From positions 62,001 to 126,000 of the forward strand of contig JABSRQ010000009.1 in assembly GCA_013215055.1 (NCBI GenBank): a stretch of 64,000 bases of DNA, written 5' to 3'. The notes beneath the pieces were generated by a model, which worked only from the letters and a program-made list of their open reading frames with translations, was not told the DNA's origin and ran no database searches. The translations under genes were made by a program, and so were the position numbers. How positions within the stretch are numbered: position 1 is the first letter of the stretch; the number at the start of each line of letters is the position of its first letter. Below are positions 18,516-26,092 of this stretch, one piece after another. The stretch comes from Pseudomonadales bacterium. Its GTDB lineage: Bacteria; Pseudomonadota; Gammaproteobacteria; Pseudomonadales; DT-91.

Positions 18516-19430
18516 ATGAAGAAAAGCAACGATAAGCAATATCGATTCGACGGAAAAGTGGTTGTCATCACCGGCGCGGCTATAGGTTTAGGTTGCAGCC
18601 ATGCAAAACTGTTTGCAGCCCAGGGTGCCCGGGTGATTGCCAATGATCTAGGCGTAAATCGTGATGGCACGATGGGTGATAATCAGGCTCTTGATCACGT
18701 TGTTGCCGCGATAAAAGAAGCCGGAGGCATCGCCACAGCTAATTATGACTCGGTAGAAAATGGTGAACGCATTATCGAACAGGCCATGGATGAATTTGGC
18801 CAAGTGCATGTGATAGTGAATAACGCCGGAATTCTGCGTGATAAAAGCTTTCATAAGATGTCACTGGAGGAGTGGCAGCTGATACACCGCGTACATCTAG
18901 AGGGCGCATTTCGGGTAACCCGAGCCGCCTGGCCGCATATGAGAAATCAAACTTATGGACGTGTGCTTTTTACCGCCTCAGCCGCAGGCCTCTATGGCAA
19001 CTTTGGCCAGGCCAACTATGGTGCAGCCAAGCTTGGGCTTTATGGTTTAACCCGCACTCTGGCGGTTGAAGGTGCCAGTAAAAACATTCACGCCAACACC
19101 ATTGCCCCGATGTTAGATTCAAGAATGCTGGAAGGTTTATTACCGGATGAATACCGTAAACAAATGAAACCCGAGTTAGTCAGCCCACTGGCCGCCTTTC
19201 TCTGCCATGAAGATTGTAATGAAAACGGCAGTCTCTATGAAGTGGGTGCAGGCTGGTATGGAAAAGTACGCTGGCAGCGCAGCGATGGCCTGGCTCTTCC
19301 ACCTGGCGAAGAAGTCTCTATTGCCGATATTGCCAATAACTGGCAGACCATCAACAGCTTTGAACAGGCGCACTTTCCACAAGATAATGTAGAAGCCGGT
19401 ATGTTTATGTTAAAAAACCTGGAGGATTAA
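18516..19430 (+). CDS. Short-chain dehydrogenase, MFE-2/3-hydroxyacyl-CoA dehydrogenase-like
   Basis: A 304-residue SDR. The Rossmann motif TGAAIGLG is at 19-26, NNAG at 102-105, catalytic S155 in TASAAGLYGN, and Y168/K172 in YGAAK. The sequence around NDLGVNRDG and the strand order resemble the hydroxyacyl-CoA dehydrogenase part of peroxisomal multifunctional enzyme type 2 and its bacterial single-domain relatives, which oxidise 3-hydroxyacyl-CoA with NAD+. It is six bases downstream of the EamA exporter with AAGGT before the ATG. Why it shares an operon with an exporter under MocR control is unclear; the substrate is not predictable. Confidence 0.88.
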   Translation: MKKSNDKQYRFDGKVVVITGAAIGLGCSHAKLFAAQGARVIANDLGVNRDGTMGDNQALDHVVAAIKEAGGIATANYDSVENGERIIEQAMDEFGQVHVIVNNAGILRDKSFHKMSLEEWQLIHRVHLEGAFRVTRAAWPHMRNQTYGRVLFTASAAGLYGNFGQANYGAAKLGLYGLTRTLAVEGASKNIHANTIAPMLDSRMLEGLLPDEYRKQMKPELVSPLAAFLCHEDCNENGSLYEVGAGWYGKVRWQRSDGLALPPGEEVSIADIANNWQTINSFEQAHFPQDNVEAGMFMLKNLED

Positions 19431-19500
19431 TGACCTTCTAGATAGCTGCCGCCTAACCCCTGTCGGCAGGGTTGCGGCACAAAACAGTTCTATTAAAGTC

Positions 19501-19827
19501 TTACTTATTGCTTGCCGTCATGCTTAACTTCGATTTTGCCGTTTCCATCATGATAAGCACTTCACAGGGTGAGTACTGTTCTAGCAATGAAACAGACCTA
19601 TAACTCGTCCATTCTGCTACTGCATCAAAAGTGTTAGCTTTCTTGAAATTTAGATTTTTTAATCCAACCAAACACTCACCTTGCATCTTTGCATTACTAA
19701 TCTTTTTTGAATTTAATGACACACTGGCATAACGTTTATCAATCTCGGCGTATTGATATTTTACATCCAGCGAATACAGCGATGAGCTTAGCGTTAAAAC
19801 GAACAGGCTTATAAAAATTTGATACAA
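19501..19827 (-). CDS. Small secreted hypothetical protein (TTG start)
   Basis: A 108-residue protein. I place the start at the TTG (19825-19827): it has AGAGA eight bases upstream and opens directly into a signal peptide (MYQIFISLFVLTLSSSLYS), with cleavage expected before LDVKYQ. The mature part has two cysteines (C52 in MQGECLVG and C89 in YSPCEVL), likely a disulfide in the periplasm. The frame is open upstream, but there it only shadows the GFA gene. I do not recognise the family. It may be cotranscribed with the GFA gene whose stop is 88 bases upstream. Confidence 0.55.
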   Translation of the reverse strand: MYQIFISLFVLTLSSSLYSLDVKYQYAEIDKRYASVSLNSKKISNAKMQGECLVGLKNLNFKKANTFDAVAEWTSYRSVSLLEQYSPCEVLIMMETAKSKLSMTASNK

Positions 19828-19915
19828 GTTATTATCTCTCTTGTTAAAAAATGACAGCCCCCAGCTGCGAAATAGTATTACGCAGTTACAGCCGACACTT
19901 GTTACATTTTTGCTT

Positions 19916-20317
19916 TTAGTCGGGCATCGTCTCATAGAGTGGCATATCTTTAGGCAGCACGGCCCATTTGGGAGCCGACTTGGTAAAGATGGCCATTTGA
20001 GGTTCAATACCATCGGTGTTGTCCAGGGTTGCACCGGCGACGGTTACGATGCCGTAAGAGGATTCACCACACACCTTGGTGCCACAATTTTCACAGAATT
20101 TGTATGTCAGCTCTCCACCCGAATCACCTATGCGGGTATAAGATTTAAGTGTGCCCTTGATCACAGAAAATTGCTCGGGCTTTAACCATACGCCGTAAAA
20201 CTTATCTGAACCCGATGCCACCTGGCATGCTTTGCAATAGCAAAACACCGTATTGATAGGATCACCTTCAATACTGAATGCCACATTACCGCAGCTGCAA
20301 TTCCCTGTTCTTTTCAT
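19916..20317 (-). CDS. GFA-family zinc protein
   Basis: A 133-residue protein of the glutathione-dependent formaldehyde-activating enzyme (Gfa/CENP-V) fold. The zinc-binding cysteines are all visible: C7 and C9 (CSC), C26-x-C28-xx-C31 (CYCKAC) and C75-xx-C78 (CENCG). Family members are small cytoplasmic proteins, a few of which bind glutathione or S-hydroxymethylglutathione, but most lack a proven reaction, so only the fold is certain. Separated from the divergent outer-membrane gene by 163 bases. Confidence 0.9.
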   Translation of the reverse strand: MKRTGNCSCGNVAFSIEGDPINTVFCYCKACQVASGSDKFYGVWLKPEQFSVIKGTLKSYTRIGDSGGELTYKFCENCGTKVCGESSYGIVTVAGATLDNTDGIEPQMAIFTKSAPKWAVLPKDMPLYETMPD

Positions 20318-20480
20318 TTTAACTTCCTAAACTTTTTTTAAATCTGAACCTTATATCACCGCAAGTTTAACGACATGCATGATCTAAGTCACGCGGCCTC
20401 TATAGCTAGCGCTAGCATAAACTGATAAGATTTACGTTATTAACCACTGACATTAAGTCATCAACAAGGATGTAGGTTTT

Positions 20481-21035
20481 ATGTCATCACGCTTTTTCAA
20501 ATTCGTCACGCCATTATTGTTAACGCTATGCGCTCAGCAGGCTTATGCGATGAATGATGGCTTTTATATCGGGGCAACGGCGGAAGCGGCCCGGTTTGAA
20601 ATCACCAATGAAAACGGCATCCGCTTCGAAGATACACAGACAATCAGTACTTATGTAGGTTATAACTTCATGCCATTTTTAGGCATCGAATTGGGCGCCA
20701 GAACATTTACCGATATCAACAATAAAAACAAGACGATTAAATTGGGGTTAAATCAGGCTTTTGTAGGCATTGTCACCGCTGGTGAGTTATCAAAAGCTAT
20801 CGATATTTTTATCAAGGCCCATATCACGCAGAGCAAGCTAGAGGTTAATTCTCTTGAAACCCCAGTTGATGACAGCAGCGATATTGGCTGGAAATATGAA
20901 ATAGGTTTGATATACAACTTCACCAACTACTTGGCGCTGACCGGAAAAATTGATCATGGGGTCACATCGTATAACAGCGATGAATTTAACTATAGCACTA
21001 CCACGGCAGGCTTGGGTTTACAGCTAAACTTTTAG
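20481..21035 (+). CDS. Outer-membrane beta-barrel protein
   Basis: A 184-residue protein with a clear signal peptide (1-23, ending AQQAYA) and a mature part of alternating polar/hydrophobic strands (FYIGATAEAARFE, ISTYVGYNFMPFLGIELGAR, WKYEIGLIYNFTNYLALTG), ending in a C-terminal phenylalanine (LGLQLNF), the usual BamA-recognised signal. This fits an eight-stranded OmpA-like or opacity-type barrel without a peptidoglycan domain. Substrate or partner unknown. AAGGA precedes the ATG; a lipoprotein gene follows on the same strand after 50 bases and may be cotranscribed. Confidence 0.8.
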   Translation: MSSRFFKFVTPLLLTLCAQQAYAMNDGFYIGATAEAARFEITNENGIRFEDTQTISTYVGYNFMPFLGIELGARTFTDINNKNKTIKLGLNQAFVGIVTAGELSKAIDIFIKAHITQSKLEVNSLETPVDDSSDIGWKYEIGLIYNFTNYLALTGKIDHGVTSYNSDEFNYSTTTAGLGLQLNF

Positions 21036-21085
21036 AATAGGGTTAACAAATTCAAGACCCAAAAAACAATAACAGGGTAAATCAT

Positions 21086-22348
21086 ATGATGAGCAACTGG
21101 TTTAAAGCGCTGATTTTTATCCCGCTGATTTCACTCATTGGCTGCGGAGATGAGTCTAAGATCGCCACAGATTCTTTTATTTACAAATATCTGGCTGAGG
21201 ATGATAACGCCATTTTACTTACCGATTTTATTGATGTCGACGGTCAATCCACGACACGTTCACGCACTATGGCCGAATGTGCCTTTTATCAAGACACACC
21301 CTGCGCATTAAATACGCTGGATTTTCTGGGTAACAGCACCGCAACACCCAGCAAAGAACAGATTATGCAGCGCTTGATTGTCTCTCACCCGTGGATGGCA
21401 GAAACCTTCTCTGCCGCGCTGGATGATATGCCAGAAGATATGTATCACCTGTTTGCCAGTACCACCACCATTGTGATTCACGCCAATATACGCCCGGCTT
21501 TCTTTTGGTCTGACACCGGCGCCATTTATCTGGACCCACAATACCTGTGGCAAACCCAAAGCCAGTTGAATACCATCAGCAAAGAAGAAGACTACCGCGC
21601 CGGTTTTGGCAGCGCGTTAAATTATATGACCTTGGCCCGCTATTCACTTAATGGAAAACGAGCCTGGAGCTATGAGAGCAGAAGCAGCACCGATGTGTTA
21701 TATGCATTGTCAGCGTTATTATTCCATGAGCTGGCCCATGCCAGAGATTTCTTTTCTATCAGTTCAATTCAAAATGCCGATAAGAAACTCAGCCCACTGG
21801 CGCTTTCCAACATCAGCATCGCCAGCTCTGAAAACGTAGATGCAACGTATCCATTAAACAGCCAAACCTTACATGAATTGGCCAATGTGCAATTTCGAGG
21901 GGTCGCTGCAACACAAAATTTGATTGATCTTTTTGCTGAAGATGTTGCGGCTTTATTTGCCCCGGACGGTGCCAACGATGATTACGCCTACCTGGAATCT
22001 CTCGACACTCTTCATTATGAAGATACCGCAATGTTATTCGAAGAGGTGATGATGAAACGCCATTATAATATCGACCGAGAATTTGCGTTTGCTAATCTGC
22101 TTTCATCTCCGATTATAGATTGTGGTGACCTTAGCATTCAATGGTCGGTGATAAACCGTTTTATGGATGACTCGGTCATACCCAGGGCCCAATTTATCGT
22201 CAATGCATTATTACCGAATAATAACCACGGCGAGTTCTTCAATAATCTACCCGCCAAAGGCCGCTATACCTACTGCCTGCCTGCGACAAATGCACGTAGC
22301 AAAGGCACTAGCCCAGAGAAAATTCAGCCCGGTTATGATTGGCATTAA
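21086..22348 (+). CDS. Lipoprotein with HELAH zinc-metallopeptidase motif
   Basis: A 420-residue lipoprotein: signal peptide with lipobox LIGC, acylated Cys at residue 20. An HExxH zinc motif stands at 214-218 (LLFHELAHARDFF), in a helix, as in gluzincin/metzincin-type peptidases; the third ligand is not obvious, though the FAEDVAALFA and ALFEEVMM-like acidic helices downstream (about 280-330) are candidates. Residues 20-210 contain two cysteines (AECAFYQDTPC) that may pair. I do not recognise a named family. Context with an outer-membrane barrel suggests an envelope role. Either of two adjacent ATGs (21086, 21089) could be used. Confidence 0.75.
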   Translation: MMSNWFKALIFIPLISLIGCGDESKIATDSFIYKYLAEDDNAILLTDFIDVDGQSTTRSRTMAECAFYQDTPCALNTLDFLGNSTATPSKEQIMQRLIVSHPWMAETFSAALDDMPEDMYHLFASTTTIVIHANIRPAFFWSDTGAIYLDPQYLWQTQSQLNTISKEEDYRAGFGSALNYMTLARYSLNGKRAWSYESRSSTDVLYALSALLFHELAHARDFFSISSIQNADKKLSPLALSNISIASSENVDATYPLNSQTLHELANVQFRGVAATQNLIDLFAEDVAALFAPDGANDDYAYLESLDTLHYEDTAMLFEEVMMKRHYNIDREFAFANLLSSPIIDCGDLSIQWSVINRFMDDSVIPRAQFIVNALLPNNNHGEFFNNLPAKGRYTYCLPATNARSKGTSPEKIQPGYDWH

Positions 22349-22378
22349 CAGAGTTTAAACTCTGGTCATCATTTTCAA

Positions 22379-22407
22379 GGGGCGCCATGCCCCCTGCTCT
22401 TTTTTAT
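22379..22407 (+). terminator. Rho-independent terminator after the metallopeptidase lipoprotein
   Basis: GGGGC (22379-22383) pairs with GCCCC (22389-22393) around a five-base loop, followed by CTGCTC and then six T. It starts 31 bases after the lipoprotein stop. Confidence 0.7.
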
Positions 22408-22811
22408 TAAACAGTTTTTAAAAGTGTTCTTGCTCGCAAAGACTGAGCGCATTGGCGCTTGATGCTAGCGAATTCCCTTTAATATAGGCATCTAAATGTA
22501 CCGATGCTTTAGATATGACAGTCCAACTTCCCCCCTGGGCTAGGCATTAATTAAAACCTGAGCATCCCAAGGTTAATGGCTTTTTTGTGCAAGTTGCAGC
22601 CTTAATACATTCTGACAAGACGTAAACTTGAGGGGCTGCAAAGAAGAAAAGCAGTCTTTACGATGAGCTTTACTGTATCGAGTTATATCACCCGCCAAGA
22701 TCAAATGAGGATAGCCACTGTTATAAAAAACACTTAATTTTCTCTCAGATCATGCAAATGAGACCTCACCCTTTATACTGTGTAAATACTCACATGTAAT
22801 TTTATACAGTT
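22408..22811. other. Gene-free stretch left of the IS91 remnant
   Basis: About 400 bases with no open frame or RNA gene that I can recognise. The left end of the IS91-type element should be inside it, but IS91 elements lack terminal inverted repeats and I cannot fix the boundary. Confidence 0.35.
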
Positions 22812-24285
22812 ATGGGATCACTTTTACTTTCAACGCAGCCAACCAATACCACGTATCAAAAACATTGCCCTGAACAAACACTGCTATACCAACTGATTGA
22901 GGATAACCACAAACATTTAGACAGCTACCTAAGCCAACAAGGTAAATACCTGCCAAATTACGTTAAACATGAGTTTGAAAAATATTTGCAATGCGGAAGG
23001 TTAGAAAATGGCTTTCTAAGAGCAAAATACCAGGACTGCCACCATGAAAAACTCGTGGCTTTTGCCCTAGCTGCGGAGCCAGTAGAATGACACAAACGGC
23101 CGCCCTATTAACCGACCATATCTTACCTTACCATCCCATTCGCCAATACGTACTCAGCCTACCATTCCCCCTGAGGTTTCTATTAGCCACAAAACCAGAG
23201 CTCATTACTGCCACGCTTAAAATCATCAGCCATAACATTGAAAAAGCCATCATCAAAAAAGCTGGCTATACACAAAAAACCGCTGAAACGGGGGGCGTTA
23301 CTTTTATTCAGCGTTTTGGCAGTGCACTAAATCTCAATATTCACCTACATATGCTTTTCTTGGATGGCGTATATCTAAAAAACCACAAGATAAATATTCA
23401 ACAGCCCACGTTCATACCTATCAAGGCGCCAAACACAGAAGAGCTCACCAAATTACTCCATCAAATCACCAATAAATTAATTAACCACTTAGAACAAACC
23501 GGCTAACTAGAAAAAAAAGCTGAACAGCCCTACTTAAACTTAGAAGAGCCTGATAACTCTGGCATGCAACAACTGCACGGCAGCGCCATAACTTACCGCA
23601 TCGCCACTGGCCCATTACAAGGCCAAAAAACACTCACACTAAAGACCATTCCAACTATCATTGAAGGTAATTATACACAAGCAGTAAAAGCCAATGGCTT
23701 TTGTTTACACGCTGGCGTTACCTGCCAAGCCAAAGAACGTAAAAAATTAGAACGCCTATGTCGTTACACTGCCAGAGGGGCTTTATCTGAAGCCAGACTA
23801 AGCCAAAACAAATAAGGTCAAGTGCTCTACCAATTGAAAACGCCCTACAATAACAGCACGACTCACGTCATATTCACACCGTTAGAATTTATCGCACGAT
23901 TAGCAGCACTCATCCCACCACCTAAATTCAACCTGACACGCTACCATGGTGTATTTGCACCCAATCATAAATTAATAAAAATAATCACCAGAGAAAAGCC
24001 CAAGCCAAAAGAAAATAAAAAAGCGGCTCATGCCTAAAAGTTCAGCTTTCCGTTTAACCTGGGCTCAGCGCCTAAAGCGCGTATTCACCAAAAGTAGGCG
24101 CTTTAGGCGACATAGACATTGAGACCTGCAGTAAATGTGGTGGGAAAGTGAAAATCATCGCCACGATTAAAGATCCCATCATCATCAAAAAGATCTTAGA
24201 TCACATCAGTAAAACCAAAGAGTCTAGCCCTCCGGCGTTTCAGCTACCTGAAGCGCATGCGCCACCACTAAGAATAAATACTTAA
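22812..24285 (+). pseudogene. IS91-family transposase, decayed (frameshifts, deletion, stop)
   Basis: Pieces of one IS91-type HUH transposase lie in order across three frames. 22812-23090 gives the N-terminus up to DCHHEKLVAF; 23087-23506 gives AALLTDHILPYHPIRQYVL and the catalytic region FGSALNLNIHLHMLFLDGVY, where HLH is the HUH motif; a stop at 23506 is followed in frame to 23815 by the RYTARGALSEARLS segment holding the presumed active-site tyrosine; 23822-24037 gives LKTPYNNSTTHVIFTPLEF and RYHGVFAPNHK; 24112-24285 gives ETCSKCGGKVKIIATIKD. At about 23060 the zinc-ribbon segment is broken: CPSCGASRM is readable in a second frame, but the residues normally joining it to VAF are deleted. 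The element cannot encode an active transposase. Confidence 0.88.
24069..24109. repeat. Perfect inverted repeat inside the IS91 remnant
   Basis: CGCCTAAAGCGC (24069-24080) is the exact reverse complement of GCGCTTTAGGCG (24098-24109), with a 17-base spacer. The left arm is ordinary transposase coding sequence (QRLKRVF); the right arm sits where the family continues directly to DIDIETC, so it appears to be an extra piece copied in inverted orientation. Confidence 0.7.
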
Positions 24286-24490
24286 CAATAAGCCACGCCT
24301 CTAATCTCAGCATTCCACGCCGACATGCCTAGCCCCCTTTACTTATTCAATATTTAATAGAAATAACCGATCTAACAGGTTAATCTTAATAGTCGGTTAC
24401 AGACTATAACTTCTATTTTTTCATCGCATGGCGTATGACGATACGGAAAATGATACTTCTTTAAAGAACACGAAATAGCGGTTATATGAC

Positions 24491-26026
24491 TTATCCCCTT
24501 AAAACCCGCTTTTTAGCCTCTTGGCGTAATGCAGGTTTATTGATTTTCCCGCTGGCATTCAGCGGCAGATGGGCCAAAAAATAAATCGTTTTAGGCACCT
24601 TATATGCCGCTAAAAAATCTCGGCAAAAGAGCTTAATCTCATCGGCATTAGCACTAACGCCTGTATTAAGTTGAATAAACGCCGTCACGGCTTCTCCCCA
24701 ATGTTTATCGGCACAAGCTACAACAGCCGCCTGTTGTATATCGCCATGTAGCGTCAAAACATCTTCCACCTCCTGGGAGGCGACATTTTCACCACCGGTG
24801 ATGATCATGTCTTTTTTTCTATCCACGACATATAAATAACCGTCATCATCAAAATAGCCGATATCGCCAGTGCAAAACCAACCTTCTGCAAAGCCGTTAT
24901 TATTATCATCTTCCTGCGGCCAATACCCGAGCATAGCCTGCGGAGCCTTAACCTGAATTTCACCGTCATCGCCGATTTTTACCTGCACGCCCGGTACCAC
25001 TTTGCCCACCGACTTTAAGCGCTGCGGCTGATTTTTCAGCGCCTGTTGATGATCGGCTGGGGTTAAAAAAGCAATGCTACCGGATAGTTCGGTCATGCCA
25101 TAACCCTGGCATAAACCTACGTTTGAGTTTTTTAATAAACGCTGCAGCAAAGCCGCGGGTATCGCCGAAGCCCCATAACCGATAGTACGTACTTGAGAAA
25201 GATCAGAAAAATTAAAATTCGGATGATCTAGCAGCATCGCGATCATCGTCGGCGCCAAAGACATCGTATCGATAGTTAATTCTCTGCAGCATTGAATCAC
25301 GAGCTGAGCATCAAAAGCGCTTAATAAAACCACGCAGGCACCAAAGCGGTGTTGTAACAATATATTATGGGCCGAAACATGAAACAGCGGAAACGGATAA
25401 AGGTAGTGATCATCTTCAAGCACCGGCCTGCCATAAGCAGCGGATTCTACCGCGGCCAATAAACTGGCCTGCGTTAACATCGCCGCCTTTGGCTTACCGG
25501 TGGAACCCGAGGTATAAAGTAACCAGGCTAATGACTGATCATTACCACACAACATCTCTGAATTCGCCAAACAACCGGAATGCTCTTGTAGCCAGATATC
25601 CAGTTCATGCCCTATAGGCAATAAGGTTAAAGAGCTGGCCAGCTGTGATTTAAAGTCATCATGCGCTAGCAGCGTTTGTAGTAGTTCAGGCTCGGCAATC
25701 AATAAACTGACACCGGCCTTTTTTAATTGATAAATCCATTCCGCGGCAGACAACCTGGCATTAACCGGCACAAAAACATTATCGGCCGCAGGGATCGCAT
25801 ACATCAGGGCCACATACTGCGGAGAGTTATACGCCAGCACTGCAATTCTATCACCCGCGTTTAGCGCGCGCTTAAAGGAAGACACCATCTGCAAAACCTG
25901 TTGGTACAAGGTTTGATAGGTGATGTATTGGCCCTGCCACCACAGCGCATTTTTATTGGGTGAGTGCTGTTGCCAGTACTGCAGAATGGAAAATATTTTA
26001 TCGGGTTTTATCAATGCCGTTTTCAT
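24491..26026 (-). CDS. Acyl-CoA synthetase / fatty-acid-CoA ligase (AMP-forming)
   Basis: A 511-residue member of the ANL adenylating family that activates a carboxylic acid with ATP and joins it to CoA. The P-loop-like LLYTSGSTGKPKAAML is at 169-184; YGMTELSG, GWFCTGDIGYFDDDG and DRKKDMIITGGENV follow in order, and the C-terminal catalytic lysine is in LNASGKINKPAL. Subfamily features fit medium- or long-chain or aromatic acids; substrate not determinable. Strand and 66-base spacing downstream of the RND transporter suggest a shared transcript. Confidence 0.9.
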   Translation of the reverse strand: MKTALIKPDKIFSILQYWQQHSPNKNALWWQGQYITYQTLYQQVLQMVSSFKRALNAGDRIAVLAYNSPQYVALMYAIPAADNVFVPVNARLSAAEWIYQLKKAGVSLLIAEPELLQTLLAHDDFKSQLASSLTLLPIGHELDIWLQEHSGCLANSEMLCGNDQSLAWLLYTSGSTGKPKAAMLTQASLLAAVESAAYGRPVLEDDHYLYPFPLFHVSAHNILLQHRFGACVVLLSAFDAQLVIQCCRELTIDTMSLAPTMIAMLLDHPNFNFSDLSQVRTIGYGASAIPAALLQRLLKNSNVGLCQGYGMTELSGSIAFLTPADHQQALKNQPQRLKSVGKVVPGVQVKIGDDGEIQVKAPQAMLGYWPQEDDNNNGFAEGWFCTGDIGYFDDDGYLYVVDRKKDMIITGGENVASQEVEDVLTLHGDIQQAAVVACADKHWGEAVTAFIQLNTGVSANADEIKLFCRDFLAAYKVPKTIYFLAHLPLNASGKINKPALRQEAKKRVLRG

Positions 26027-26092
26027 GAAGCCGCGTGTTTAACAGACAGGTTTAACGCCTATCATAAGGCATTAAACCCCAAAGATTAAACC

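Noticed and set aside
19446-19469. CTGCCG...CGGCAG hairpin between convergent genes
   Set aside because: No T run follows on either strand; too weak to call a terminator.
19828-20034. N-terminal extension of the small secreted protein
   Set aside because: It is the antisense-frame shadow of the GFA gene; the TTG start gives a clean signal peptide.
20405-20416. Palindrome GCTAGCGCTAGC upstream of the barrel gene
   Set aside because: Short, made of repeated GCTAGC, not placed relative to a recognisable promoter; probably chance.
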